Shown: positions 54,071 to 64,000 of the stretch, in pieces
Layout: each line of letters starts with the position of its first letter
Numbering within the stretch: position 1 is the first letter of the stretch
Source: Pseudomonadota bacterium
GTDB lineage: Bacteria > Pseudomonadota > Gammaproteobacteria > Steroidobacterales > Steroidobacteraceae
Direction of reading: 5' to 3'
NCBI GenBank assembly: GCA_018240525.1
Contig: JAFEFN010000013.1
Span: 682,001 to 746,000, forward strand
DNA length: 64,000 nt
Notes under the pieces: model-generated
Databases searched by the model: none
What the model was told of the DNA's origin: nothing
Seen by the model: the letters and a program-made list of their open reading frames with translations, nothing else
Program-made: the position numbers and the translations under genes

Positions 54071-54901
54071 ATGTTCGCCAGACCCAAGATGCTCTCGGCG
54101 CTGCTGCTCAGCCTGGCACTGCTCGGGGCGTGCGCGACCAGCAGTTCCCGCCAGAGCACCGCCCAGGAGCTGACCAACATCCTCGCCGGGGACCAGCGCG
54201 CGGAGGCCCACCGCGCCCGCGACGTCTACCGCCACCCGAAGGAGACGCTGCTGTTCTTCGGCATCCGCCCGGAGATGACGGTGCTCGAGGTGTGGCCGGA
54301 GCCGGGCTGGTACACCGAGATCATCGCGCCGCTGCTGCGCGAGAAGGGCAAGTACTACGCCGCGCTGCCGCCGGCGAACCCGGCGAGCGAGTACAACACC
54401 AGGACGCTGGCGGACTTCAAGGCGAAGCTGGCCTCGCGGCCGGACATGTACTCGAAGGTGAACGTCGTGACCCTGCCCGCCGATGGCAGCGACGTCCTGC
54501 CGCCGGGCACGCTCGACATGGCGGTGACCTTCCGCAACATCCACAACTTCATGGCCGACGGCACCGCCTCGCAGACCTTCGCCACGCTGTATCGCGCGCT
54601 CAAGCCCGGCGGCCTGCTCGGCGTGGTCGAGCACCGCGGCAACCCGGCCGTGCCGCAGGACCCCACGGCCAAGAGCGGCTACGTGAACGAGGACTACGCG
54701 ATCAAGCTGATCGAGGCGCAGGGCTTCCGCCTGGTGGCGAAGTCACAGGTGAATGACAACCCCAAGGACACCAAGGACTACCCGGAAGGGGTGTGGACGC
54801 TGCCGCCCACCTTCGAGCTGAAAGACACGGATCGCGCCAAGTACGCCGCCATCGGCGAGAGCGACCGTTTCACGATCCTGTTCGCCAAGAAGGCGAAGTA
54901 G
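54071..54901 (+). CDS. Exported methyltransferase-like lipoprotein (COG4798 type)
   Basis: A 276-residue protein with a clear lipoprotein signal (MLSALLLSLALLGAC) followed by a class I methyltransferase fold: ETLLFFGIRPEMTVLEVWPEPGWYTEIIAPLL (motif I, here EVWPEPG rather than the DxGxGxG loop), then DMAVTFRNIHNFM and ALKPGGLLGVVEHRG. These predicted methyltransferases recur in Proteobacteria with signal peptides, although SAM is not known to be present in the periplasm. The altered motif I suggests a lost or changed activity. Convergent with the helicase (two bases). Confidence 0.85.
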   Translation: MFARPKMLSALLLSLALLGACATSSSRQSTAQELTNILAGDQRAEAHRARDVYRHPKETLLFFGIRPEMTVLEVWPEPGWYTEIIAPLLREKGKYYAALPPANPASEYNTRTLADFKAKLASRPDMYSKVNVVTLPADGSDVLPPGTLDMAVTFRNIHNFMADGTASQTFATLYRALKPGGLLGVVEHRGNPAVPQDPTAKSGYVNEDYAIKLIEAQGFRLVAKSQVNDNPKDTKDYPEGVWTLPPTFELKDTDRAKYAAIGESDRFTILFAKKAK

Positions 54902-54903
54902 GC

Positions 54904-56994
54904 TTACCACATGTCGCGCAGGCGGGCGCCGACGTCCACGGTGACCGGCGCGGCGCCCTTCTGCAGCGTGTCCGCGCCGGCGAGCGATGAGCCGTGGAAG
55001 GTCACCGGCTCCAGGGTCTTCTGCACCTTTTCCGTCATGAAGCGGCTGCGGCCGCCGTAGACGTGCGCATCCCCCTGGCGCGACTGGTGCGTCAGGTGAA
55101 ACTTCAGCGGCACCATCAGCAGCAGGTCGTTCTGCGCGCGCGTCAGCGCCACGTAGAGGAGGCGCCGCTCCTCCTCGATGAGCTCCGGCTTGCCCGTGGC
55201 GAACTCGTTCGGGAAGCTGCCGTCGACCACGTTCAGCACGAACACCGTGTCCCACTCCATGCCCTTGGCGGAGTGGATCGTCGAGAGCACGAGGAAGTCC
55301 TCGTCCAGGTTCGGCCGGCCCGACAGGTCACTGGTCGCATTCGGCGGATCGAGCGTCAGCTCGGTGAGGAAGCGCTCGCGCGAGGGGTACTGGCCGGAGA
55401 GCAGCTCGAGCTGCTCGAGGTCCCCCAGCCGGGTATGGAACTGCTCGTACAGGCGCTCGAAGTGCGGCCGGTACCACTCGCGCACCTGGTTCACCTGCCC
55501 CGCCCAGGGCCGCTCCGGGTCGACGAGCGCGAGCAGCAGGTCCACCAGGCGCTTCCAGTCCACCTCCCCGGTCTGCGGCGGCTTGAAGCTGCGCAGTGAC
55601 TCGAAGGAATGCCCCGCGGCCTCCAGGTGGTCGATGGCCGCGCGCGCGTTCACCGGCCCCATGCCGGGCAGCAGCTGCAGCGCGCGGAACGCCGCCAGGG
55701 GGTTGCGCGGGTTGTCGGCCCAGCGCAGCACCGCCAGCAGGTCCTTGACGTGCGCGGCTTCGAGGAACTTCAGGCCGCCGTACTTCACGAACGGGATCTT
55801 GCGCTTGGTCAGTTCCACCTCGAGCATGTCGCTGTGGCTGGCGGTGCGGAAGAGCACCGCCTGGCGCTTGAGGGGCACGCCCGCCTCGCGGCGCTTGAGC
55901 ACCTCGTTGCAGACGTACTCCGCCTGGCTGAGCAGCTCGTCGACCGTGACCGCGCGCGGCCGCGGGCCGTCCCCGCGAACCGAGAGCAGGTACTTGCGGT
56001 GCTGGCGCGGCGCCTCGGCCATGACCATGTTGGCCACGTCCAGGACCGGCTGCGTCGAGCGGTAGTTCTGCGCGAGCGTCACCACTTCGGCCGGCGGCGA
56101 AAAGCGCTCCGGAAAGCCGAGGATGTTGTCGACGGCGGCGGCGCGGAACGAGTAGATCGCCTGGGCATCGTCGCCGACCACCGCCAGGCCCGCGCCGTCG
56201 GGCTTCAGGGCGTGCAGGATCTCGGCCTGCAGGCGGTTGGTGTCCTGGTACTCGTCCACGAGCACGTGGTCGAAGTGCGCGCCGATGTGCTGTGCCAGGC
56301 GCGGCTCGCCCATCATGCCGTGCCAGTAGAGCAGCAGGTCATCGTAGTCGAGCAGTGCCGAGTGCTGCTTCTGCTCCACGTAGGCGCGGAACAGGCCGCT
56401 GAGCTCGGCCTCCCACTGCAGCGCCCAGGGGTAGTAATTCTCCAGGGTCTCCTTCAGCGAGCCGCGCGTGTTGACGCGGTTCGAGTAGATCTGCAGGCAG
56501 GTGTCCTTGCGCGGGAAGCGCTGCTCCTTGCTCGCCAGCCCGAGCTCCTCGCGCAGGCTGTCCATGAGGTCGGTGGCATCGCCGCGGTCGATGACGCTGA
56601 AGTGCGGGTCGAGCTGCACGTGCGGGGCGTAGTGGCGCAGCAGGCGGTTGCCGATGGAGTGGAAGGTGCCCGCCCAGCTCAGCCGCTGCGCGATCGACTG
56701 GCTGACGCCGCCGAGCGGCTCGTCCAGCGCCTTGCGCGTGATCTCGTGGGCGCGGCGCCGCATCTCGTTGGCCGCCCGCCGCGTGAAGGTCAGCATCAGG
56801 ATGCGCGCCGGGTCGACGCCGTTGATCACCAGGTGCGCCACGCGGTGCGCCAGCGTGTCGGTCTTGCCGGTGCCGGCGCCCGCCACGATGAGCATCGGGC
56901 CGGCGCGCACGCCTTTCTCGGCCAGCGTCTCGCCGTGGGTCACGGCCTTGCGCTGCGCGGCGTTGAGTCGGTCGAGGTGCGCCGTGGTTGTCAT
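54904..56994 (-). CDS. UvrD/Rep-type SF1A DNA helicase
   Basis: ATP-dependent 3'-5' DNA helicase. 696 residues with the full motif set: Q-motif region LNAAQRKAVTHG, Walker A VAGAGTGKTDTLAHR (~39-53), LTFTRRAANEMRRRA, DEYQDTNRLQAEI, GDDAQAIYSFRAA, QNYRSTQ, TIHSAKGMEWDTVFVLNVVDG and LLYVALTRAQNDLLL. It is closer to UvrD/PcrA than to RecB; 25-50 residues shorter than UvrD. The C-terminus lacks the UvrD-type tail. ATG 56994; 118 bases from divergent NUDIX gene. Confidence 0.93.
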   Translation of the reverse strand: MTTTAHLDRLNAAQRKAVTHGETLAEKGVRAGPMLIVAGAGTGKTDTLAHRVAHLVINGVDPARILMLTFTRRAANEMRRRAHEITRKALDEPLGGVSQSIAQRLSWAGTFHSIGNRLLRHYAPHVQLDPHFSVIDRGDATDLMDSLREELGLASKEQRFPRKDTCLQIYSNRVNTRGSLKETLENYYPWALQWEAELSGLFRAYVEQKQHSALLDYDDLLLYWHGMMGEPRLAQHIGAHFDHVLVDEYQDTNRLQAEILHALKPDGAGLAVVGDDAQAIYSFRAAAVDNILGFPERFSPPAEVVTLAQNYRSTQPVLDVANMVMAEAPRQHRKYLLSVRGDGPRPRAVTVDELLSQAEYVCNEVLKRREAGVPLKRQAVLFRTASHSDMLEVELTKRKIPFVKYGGLKFLEAAHVKDLLAVLRWADNPRNPLAAFRALQLLPGMGPVNARAAIDHLEAAGHSFESLRSFKPPQTGEVDWKRLVDLLLALVDPERPWAGQVNQVREWYRPHFERLYEQFHTRLGDLEQLELLSGQYPSRERFLTELTLDPPNATSDLSGRPNLDEDFLVLSTIHSAKGMEWDTVFVLNVVDGSFPNEFATGKPELIEEERRLLYVALTRAQNDLLLMVPLKFHLTHQSRQGDAHVYGGRSRFMTEKVQKTLEPVTFHGSSLAGADTLQKGAAPVTVDVGARLRDMW

Positions 56995-57112
56995 AAGCTG
57001 GCAACCCCGGACTATACCTGCGGGCAAAACGCCATGCCGGGCTAAGCTTGCAGCGCGTGACGCAGCGCGCACCGGGTGCGCGCCGCACGACAGCCAGGGG
57101 AGTGGATGGCCC

Positions 57113-57643
57113 ATGAAGCCGGAAAAGCAGACCCTTCAGTACCGCGGGCGCGTCATCAGCGTCACCACCGACGAAGTCCGCCTGCCCAACGGCCACGAGG
57201 CGCTGCTGGAAGTCGTCCACCATCCCGGCGGCGCGGCGGCGGTGGCCCTGGATGCCCAGGGCCGGGTCTGCCTGCTGCGCCAGTACCGCTACGTCGCCGA
57301 CGGCTGGCTATGGGAACTGCCGGCCGGCAAGCTGGAGCCGGAGGAACCACCGCTCAGGACCGCGCAGCGCGAGCTCGTCGAGGAGGCCGGCGTGAGCGCC
57401 GCGGACTGGGACAGCCTGGGCGTGTGCCTCAGCTCCCCGGGCGTGTTCAGCGAGCGGCTGCACCTGTTCCTGGCGACCGGCCTTGCCCCGGCCGCTGCGG
57501 CCCACGAGCGCGCCGAGGTCATCGAGGTGCACTGGGTGCCCTTCGCGCAGGCGTGCGCCTGGGCGCTCGATGGCACGATCTCGGACTGCAAGACCGCCAT
57601 CGGCCTGTTGCGGGCCCGCAATATGTCGCCGACCAGCGGCTGA
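57113..57643 (+). CDS. NUDIX hydrolase, ADP-ribose pyrophosphatase-like
   Basis: A 176-residue NUDIX protein. The Nudix box is complete: GKLEPEEPPLRTAQRELVEE followed by AGV (~75-97), with the catalytic REXXEE glutamates. The upstream HPGGAAAVAL and RQYRYVADGWLWELPAG stretch is typical of ADP-ribose pyrophosphatases (NudF group). ATG 57113 is preceded by an AGGGGAG ribosome site. Confidence 0.92.
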   Translation: MKPEKQTLQYRGRVISVTTDEVRLPNGHEALLEVVHHPGGAAAVALDAQGRVCLLRQYRYVADGWLWELPAGKLEPEEPPLRTAQRELVEEAGVSAADWDSLGVCLSSPGVFSERLHLFLATGLAPAAAAHERAEVIEVHWVPFAQACAWALDGTISDCKTAIGLLRARNMSPTSG

Positions 57644-57743
57644 AAATGTGCGGCAATTCCGTGACGGGGCTCTCGGAACTGCGACGGGCGTCACGGATAG
57701 GCTTGCGTCGGGGAATGGAGACGCCGGTGGGCGGACATATTCG

Positions 57744-58082
57744 ATGGAAGACTTCAGGAAGAAGCGGCTAGCGCCGGCACCCGTGCCGGAGGCCAATCGC
57801 CGCCGCCTGGGCGTGGTGCAGCACGATGAGCGGGGGAACGCCTACGTGACCTGGCACGATGCGCCGAGCGACGAGAAGCGCGAGGTGCTGGAGATCCTCG
57901 GCGAGCCGGCGCTGCAGGTGAAGAGCGAGCCCGTCAGCTACGACCCGTACGCGCGCCACGTGCCACAGGCGGCCGCTGCCCGCGGCAAGCCCTCCAAGCC
58001 CAAGGACCTGCGCAAGCTCGGGCAGTGGCTCAAGATGATGAAGGAGCTGGAAGAGCGCCGCCGCGCCGGCGAGGCCGACTAG
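57744..58082 (+). CDS. Conserved-looking protein of unknown function (112 residues)
   Basis: MEDFRKKRLAPAPVPEANRR begins a soluble, charged protein with a beta hairpin (LGVVQHDERGNAYVTWHDAP), EILGEPALQVK, and a basic helical end (LRKLGQWLKMMKELEERRR). No domain recognised. Starts 100 bases after the NUDIX gene on the same strand and converges with the next gene (10 bases). Confidence 0.65.
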   Translation: MEDFRKKRLAPAPVPEANRRRLGVVQHDERGNAYVTWHDAPSDEKREVLEILGEPALQVKSEPVSYDPYARHVPQAAAARGKPSKPKDLRKLGQWLKMMKELEERRRAGEAD

Positions 58083-58092
58083 CAGCGGCCGC

Positions 58093-58755
58093 TCAGACCA
58101 TCTGTTCGATGTGCGCCCGCTTGGCCGCGTTGGTGAAGCGGTAGAAGCGCCGCAGTTCCGCCAGCACCGAGCCCCCCTCCCCCTGCATCACGTCGCGCCG
58201 CCCGCGCTCGAGTGCGCGCTCCAGGCGGCGGCAGAAGCGCCCGGCGTAGCCGCTCGCCTCGCGGTACAGCCCGGCGCGGGTGCCCAGCCGCGGATCCAGC
58301 CCGGCGCGCTCGAACAGCAGCCGCCGCAGCTCGCGCGGAAAGTGACCCGGCGCCTGGCGGCGCAGCAGCCAGTGGCTGACCACGAACTTGTCCACCTCGG
58401 CCTGCATCTCCAGCTCCAGCAGCGACACCGGCCGGTCGTGGCTCGCATTCCAGACCAGGTAGAGGAAATGGCTCACGCCCTCCAGCGCGGTCATGCAGTC
58501 CTGCACGTTGCCGCCGTGCAGCCGCTCGAGCGGGTCGGCCCGTGCCAGGCGCTTGAGCAGCGCCGGGTCGAGGTACAGCGACAGCGCCACTTCGTCCCCC
58601 TCGACGGGGGCCACCAGGAGCTCCTCCTCGGCATGCCCGAGGCGCGCACAGGCGGGCAGCTGCGCGCGGTCGGTGACCAGGAAGTCGTAGACGTCGTGCG
58701 CGATGCGCACGTCGTAGATGCCCCCCAGCATCTCCTGCAGGCGCCTGAGCAGCAT
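58093..58755 (-). CDS. Protein of unknown function, second gene of a two-gene unit (220 residues)
   Basis: Soluble mixed alpha/beta protein: MLLRRLQEMLGGIYDVRIAH, an acidic middle (EEELLVAPVEGDEVALSLYL), GVSHFLYLVWNASHDRPVSLLELEMQAEVDKF, and an Arg-rich helical end (YAGRFCRRLERALERGRRD). I do not recognise a family. ATG 58755 lies one base after the stop of the upstream gene, so the two are coupled. Confidence 0.7.
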   Translation of the reverse strand: MLLRRLQEMLGGIYDVRIAHDVYDFLVTDRAQLPACARLGHAEEELLVAPVEGDEVALSLYLDPALLKRLARADPLERLHGGNVQDCMTALEGVSHFLYLVWNASHDRPVSLLELEMQAEVDKFVVSHWLLRRQAPGHFPRELRRLLFERAGLDPRLGTRAGLYREASGYAGRFCRRLERALERGRRDVMQGEGGSVLAELRRFYRFTNAAKRAHIEQMV

Positions 58756-58756
58756 G

Positions 58757-59380
58757 TCAGTGCGCGAAGGCCGTACCGCCGGCGTGGCTCGGGTCGACTC
58801 CGAGGCGCTTGAGCAGCCCGAAGCAGCGCGCGCTGCCGGTCTTGAGCCAGATCTCGTAGAGCCGCAGGATGTCGCGGTCCGAGTGACGGTACGCACTCTC
58901 GCTGATCTCGTTGAGCGCATCGACCAGCGGCTGGAACTTGCCGGCGAGCTCGGCGAAGACCCCGGCCAGCGCGCGCTGGCTGCCGCGCGCGGTGCTCTGG
59001 GCCAGCGTCCCGTAGGCACGCCCACCCATGGCGATGTGGTAGTCGATGTCGATCAGCTTCGCGGCGAAGCCCTGCGCGAAGAAGCCGGCGATGAAGAGCG
59101 ATACGTCGCCCAGGCGCTGCAGCGCATGGTTGCGGGCCGGGGCGGACTCCGCCTCGAGCGCCTCGCACAGCATGACCGCGAGCGGCCGCAGGCGCGGGCC
59201 GGCGGGGGTGTCCTCGTACAGGCTCTCGGCGCGCGCGAACAGGGTGAGCAGGTTGACGACGTACTGCTCGGTCTGCTCGGCCACGCTCACGTGCTGCTTG
59301 AGCAGCACCCCGTGCAGGCAGTCCCTGAAGAACTCCCGCAGGCTCGCCACCGCGAGCACCGACTTACCGCTGTCGTCCAT
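58757..59380 (-). CDS. Protein of unknown function, first gene of a two-gene unit (207 residues)
   Basis: Helical protein starting MDDSGKSVLAVASLREFFRD, with LKQHVSVAEQTEQYVVNLLTLFAR, HALQRLGDVSLFIAGFFAQG and IDYHIAMGGRAYGTLAQ. The alternating amphipathic helices suggest an all-alpha fold without membrane segments. No family recognised. It directly precedes the 220-residue gene with one base between; 194 bases of mostly featureless sequence separate it from the HAD gene. Confidence 0.7.
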   Translation of the reverse strand: MDDSGKSVLAVASLREFFRDCLHGVLLKQHVSVAEQTEQYVVNLLTLFARAESLYEDTPAGPRLRPLAVMLCEALEAESAPARNHALQRLGDVSLFIAGFFAQGFAAKLIDIDYHIAMGGRAYGTLAQSTARGSQRALAGVFAELAGKFQPLVDALNEISESAYRHSDRDILRLYEIWLKTGSARCFGLLKRLGVDPSHAGGTAFAH

Positions 59381-59574
59381 CCTCAACCTCCTCACCCGGG
59401 CGGAACGGTTCAGGCGTCCCCAGCTTCCTCCCCGGCTGCGGGCAAAACAGTGATGCATTGCGCTGATCCGGATGGTAGGCACGCGCCTCTGGCAGCGCGT
59501 GCCAGACAGTGCTAACAGTCGCACGTCGGAAATCCCTGACGGTGTCGGCCGTGCGCGGGAGGCGCGCCGGCCGT

Positions 59575-60258
59575 CTACAGCAGCGCATCCGCCAGCTCGG
59601 TGCAGCTGCCGACGGTGAGGTCCGCGGGCGCCAGGTGCGCCGGCCAGGTGTGCTCGCGGCGATTCATCCACACCGTTCCCCAGCCGGCGGCGCGCGCCGC
59701 CGCCACGTCGAGCTCCGGGTCGTCCCCCACGTAGAGCACTTCGGCGGGCGGCAGTGCCAGCTCCTGCGCCAGCCGCTCGAAGCAGCGCCGGTCGGGTTTC
59801 GCCGCCCCGATCTGCCCGGCGTTCAGCGAGACGGCGAACAGGTGGGCGATGCCGATGCGGTCGAGCTGCGCATTGCCGTTGCTGAGCGAGGCCAGCCGGT
59901 AGCGCGCCCGCAGGCGCTCGAGTCCGGGCAGCACGTCGGCGAGGATCGTCACCTCGCAGCGCGCCGCGAGAAAGACCTCGAAGGCCCGCTCGGCCACCTC
60001 TTCCGCGTAGCCGTGCGCGCGCGCGTGACCGGCGAGGGCCGCGGTGCGCAGGTACGTGAAATCGTGGGCGTTGTGCGGTTCGCGCCGGGCGAGCTCCAGG
60101 CGTGCCTCGCGCATCTGCTCGGCGCTCAGGTGCCGCGTGATGCGCGGGCAGTGCTCCTGGAGCCAGGAATACAGCCGAGCTTCGGCGCGCAGCAGCACCG
60201 GCTCCACATCCCACAGTGTATTATCCAGATCGAAAGCAATGGCGCGGACCTTGCTCAT
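59575..60258 (-). CDS. HAD-superfamily hydrolase (YjjG-like phosphatase)
   Basis: A 227-residue phosphatase. Motif I FDLDNTLWD with the nucleophile and acid aspartates, a helical cap (~20-90), motif II in LASLSNGNAQ, motif III Lys in GAAKPDRRCFERL and motif IV YVGDDPELDV. The layout resembles nucleotidases of the YjjG type. ATG 60258 preferred over GTG 60261. Confidence 0.9.
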   Translation of the reverse strand: MSKVRAIAFDLDNTLWDVEPVLLRAEARLYSWLQEHCPRITRHLSAEQMREARLELARREPHNAHDFTYLRTAALAGHARAHGYAEEVAERAFEVFLAARCEVTILADVLPGLERLRARYRLASLSNGNAQLDRIGIAHLFAVSLNAGQIGAAKPDRRCFERLAQELALPPAEVLYVGDDPELDVAAARAAGWGTVWMNRREHTWPAHLAPADLTVGSCTELADALL

Positions 60259-60280
60259 CACACCCGGAGGTTAACACTCC

Positions 60281-60934
60281 ATGGCGTCGCTAACGCTCGT
60301 CATCGGCAACAAGAACTACTCCTCCTGGTCGCTGCGCCCCTGGATCCTCATGAAGCACCAGGGCGTGGCCTTCGACGAGATCCTGATCCCGCTCGACACG
60401 CCCACCACGCGCGAGACGATCGACAGCTACGGCCCGAGCGGGCGCGTCCCGGTGCTGCGCAAGGGCGCGCTCGCCATCTGGGACTCGCTCGCGATCTGCG
60501 AGTACATCGCCGAGCTGACCGGCAAGGCCTGGCCGGCGGATGCGACCGCGCGGGCGATAGCGCGCTCGGTGAGCGCCGAGATGCACTCCGGTTTCGCCAC
60601 CCTGCGCTCGCTGTGGCCGATGAATGCACGCGCCCGCAACCGCCACACCGCGGTGACCGCGGCCCTGGAGGCCGACGTGGAGCGGATCGACGAGATCTGG
60701 AACGACTGCCGCGCCCGCTTCGGCGCCGGCGGCCCGTGGCTGTTCGGCGCCGAGTACTGCATCGCCGATGCGATGTATGCGCCGGTGGTGCTGCGCTTCA
60801 ACACCTACGGGGCGAGCGTCTCGCAGACCGCGCGCTGGTACATGGCCGCGGTGCTGGAGGACCCGCTGCTGCAGGAGTGGCTGCAGGCGGCGAAGCTGGA
60901 GACCTGGAGCTACCCGAGCAGCGAAGTGGGCTGA
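60281..60934 (+). CDS. Glutathione S-transferase family protein
   Basis: A 217-residue GST distinct from the one at 49 kb. N-terminal LVIGNKNYSSWSLRPWILMK with a serine pair as possible catalytic residues, YGPSGRVPVLRKGALAIWDSLAICEYIAE for glutathione, and C-terminal CIADAMYAPVVLRF. Similar to zeta/beta-class bacterial GSTs with a C-terminal helical domain. GGAGG ribosome site. Divergent from the HAD gene (22 bases). Confidence 0.9.
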   Translation: MASLTLVIGNKNYSSWSLRPWILMKHQGVAFDEILIPLDTPTTRETIDSYGPSGRVPVLRKGALAIWDSLAICEYIAELTGKAWPADATARAIARSVSAEMHSGFATLRSLWPMNARARNRHTAVTAALEADVERIDEIWNDCRARFGAGGPWLFGAEYCIADAMYAPVVLRFNTYGASVSQTARWYMAAVLEDPLLQEWLQAAKLETWSYPSSEVG

Positions 60935-61003
60935 ACGGCAGCGGGTTCCACAAGGGCGACCGGTTCGACTACAGTCGCTGATCGCTCCCTGCAGAGAGTC
61001 CCC

Positions 61004-63067
<2,064 letters not shown>

Positions 63068-63099
63068 TCGCCGCGGGAACGCGCGCCCGGCGGCGCGCT

Positions 63100-63684
63100 T
63101 CAGCGCCGGGAGCGCAGGAACTTGTAGTCGCCGAAGCTGACGCTGTTGGGCGTGAGTTCGGCCACGGTCGCACCCGGGGTATGGTCCAGGCTGTGGCAGC
63201 GCTTCGGATCGTGGGTGGCGGTGAACAGCTCATCGCCCTTCTTCTTCCACAGGAACTCGCAACCCACGCTGGAGGTGTCCTCGGCGACCAGGCTGTCGAA
63301 GAACTCCGCGTGGTGCGCCGCCTCGCGCCAGCGGACCGGATCGTTGAACTCGTAGGTGAGCCCGACGATGCCGTTCTTGGCGTCCACGTCGAAGCTGAAC
63401 ATGCGGCTGCTCATGATGCGCTGCGCATCGTTGGCCGCACTCTCCTGGATGTAGAACACGTGGTGACCGAGCCGCGGGGCATGCACCGGCATGATCACCA
63501 GTGCGATGGCTTCGTGCGGCGGGTGCCCGCTCTGCTGTGCATCCTGCGCCACCTGCGCGCCGTTGTCGTACTTGCCCGGCAGCCAGGCGAGCAGCTCGCT
63601 CATGTCCTCCTCGCGCTGCTTCTGCTGGTCGGCGCAGCCGGCCAGCAGCAGCGCCGCGAGAAGTGCGGTCACCAGGGTTCGCAT
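63100..63684 (-). CDS. CpcT/CpeT-like lipoprotein
   Basis: A 194-residue lipoprotein (LLAGC at ~17). The body shows LLAWLPGKYDNGAQVAQD, HAPRLGHHVFYIQESA, RMFSFDVDAKNGIVGLTYEF and DPKRCHSLDHTPGATVAEL, the pattern of the CpcT/CpeT family that attaches bilins to phycobiliproteins in cyanobacteria. No phycobilin gene is here, so another role is likely. ATG 63684 preferred over 63699. Confidence 0.75.
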   Translation of the reverse strand: MRTLVTALLAALLLAGCADQQKQREEDMSELLAWLPGKYDNGAQVAQDAQQSGHPPHEAIALVIMPVHAPRLGHHVFYIQESAANDAQRIMSSRMFSFDVDAKNGIVGLTYEFNDPVRWREAAHHAEFFDSLVAEDTSSVGCEFLWKKKGDELFTATHDPKRCHSLDHTPGATVAELTPNSVSFGDYKFLRSRR

Positions 63685-63691
63685 GCCGTGT

Positions 63692-64000
63692 TCAACCATA
63701 AGAAGCCCGCCACTGTGCGCGATACTTGAGGCCGAGGTCCATCAGCCGCTCGAGCAGTTGCGCGTACGGCATGCCGCTGGCGCGCGCGGACTCGGCGAAG
63801 TCCTCCGCGGCCTCCAGGTTGGGATTGGCATTGGCCTCGAGCACGTACACCTGACCCTGCGCGGTCACGCGGAAGTCCATGCGAGCATAGCCGGACATGC
63901 CGAGTGCGCGATAGATGCGCCGCGACAGGCGGTCGAGCGAGGTGAGCACCGCCGGCGGCAGATCCTGCGCGGCGTGCGTGGTGATGCCGTACTTGGCCTG
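63692..64000 (-). CDS. ATP-grasp protein, D-Ala-D-Ala ligase-like (5' partial)
   Basis: Only the last 102 codons are inside the window; the frame is open at the right edge. GMSGYARMDFRVTAQGQVYVLEANANPNLEAAED is the metal-binding C-terminal part of an ATP-grasp domain, closest in appearance to D-alanine-D-alanine ligase-like and RimK proteins. Eight bases separate it from the CpcT-like gene on the same strand. Substrate cannot be determined from this piece. Confidence 0.85.
   Translation of the reverse strand, partial: QAKYGITTHAAQDLPPAVLTSLDRLSRRIYRALGMSGYARMDFRVTAQGQVYVLEANANPNLEAAEDFAESARASGMPYAQLLERLMDLGLKYRAQWRASYG

Noticed and set aside
63081..63098. GCGCGCC/GGCGCGC hairpin as a bidirectional terminator between the S9 peptidase and the CpcT-like gene
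   Set aside because: Seven-bp stem without T-tracts on either side; common by chance at this GC content.

Overview
The window is GC-rich chromosomal DNA, tightly packed, with about sixty genes and no gap above 300 bases. Gene order and families point to a gammaproteobacterium: dusB next to fis, rhlB divergent from trxA-rho, accB-accC-prmA, and glnE beside a lipopolysaccharide heptosyltransferase with a CHCC zinc-finger gene between them. A near-perfect CIRCE operator sits in front of groES-groEL. Among Gammaproteobacteria HrcA/CIRCE control is best known from the Xanthomonadales, so a deep-branching or Xanthomonadales-like lineage is my inference; no species can be named. I saw no rRNA, tRNA, CRISPR array, insertion sequence or integrase.

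Layout. 1-4.4 kb: end of an LPS glycosyltransferase cluster, then zinc-finger protein and glnE on the minus strand. 4.4-7.7 kb: an exported protein of unknown function and groES-groEL with promoter, CIRCE and terminator. 7.8-16.4 kb, plus strand: thiol-redox genes (dsbD, a TlpA-like protein), aroQ, accB, accC, prmA, a zinc-ribbon/DUF3426 membrane protein, dusB and fis. 16.4-19.7 kb: purH, purD and a thioesterase. 19.7-24.2 kb: an outer-membrane barrel protein, rho with an unusual repeat-bearing N-terminal extension, trxA and divergent rhlB. 24.3-26.8 kb: a DUF465 protein, an MscS channel, arfB and a DUF2214 membrane protein.

26.8-33.7 kb is a four-gene minus-strand operon: DUF1302 outer-membrane protein, DUF1329 periplasmic protein, YCF48-like propeller and an RND/MMPL transporter. 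It looks like an envelope-spanning carrier for a hydrophobic substrate and is the best candidate in the window for a poorly described system. It is followed by plsB, an SDR, a small hydrolase and a fused 5-oxoprolinase. At 41.4-43.0 kb lies an orphan contractile-tail sheath gene without any other tail gene. 43.1-46.6 kb (minus) is an envelope cluster: lemA, two TPM-domain genes, an L,D-transpeptidase and a 51-residue protein. 47-53.4 kb holds greB, homospermidine synthase, a GST, a mercaptopyruvate sulfurtransferase, arginine decarboxylase (possibly leaderless) and a GDT1-family cation exporter; the decarboxylase and homospermidine synthase are two steps of one polyamine route. 53.7-64 kb: an RRM protein, an exported methyltransferase-like lipoprotein, a UvrD-type helicase, a NUDIX hydrolase, three proteins of unknown function, a HAD phosphatase, a second GST, an S9 peptidase, a CpcT/CpeT-like lipoprotein and the end of an ATP-grasp gene.

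Most genes are housekeeping. Operons are shown by 1-4 base overlaps (ATGA, GTGA, TGATG), and three convergent pairs share a single CTAG as both stop codons.
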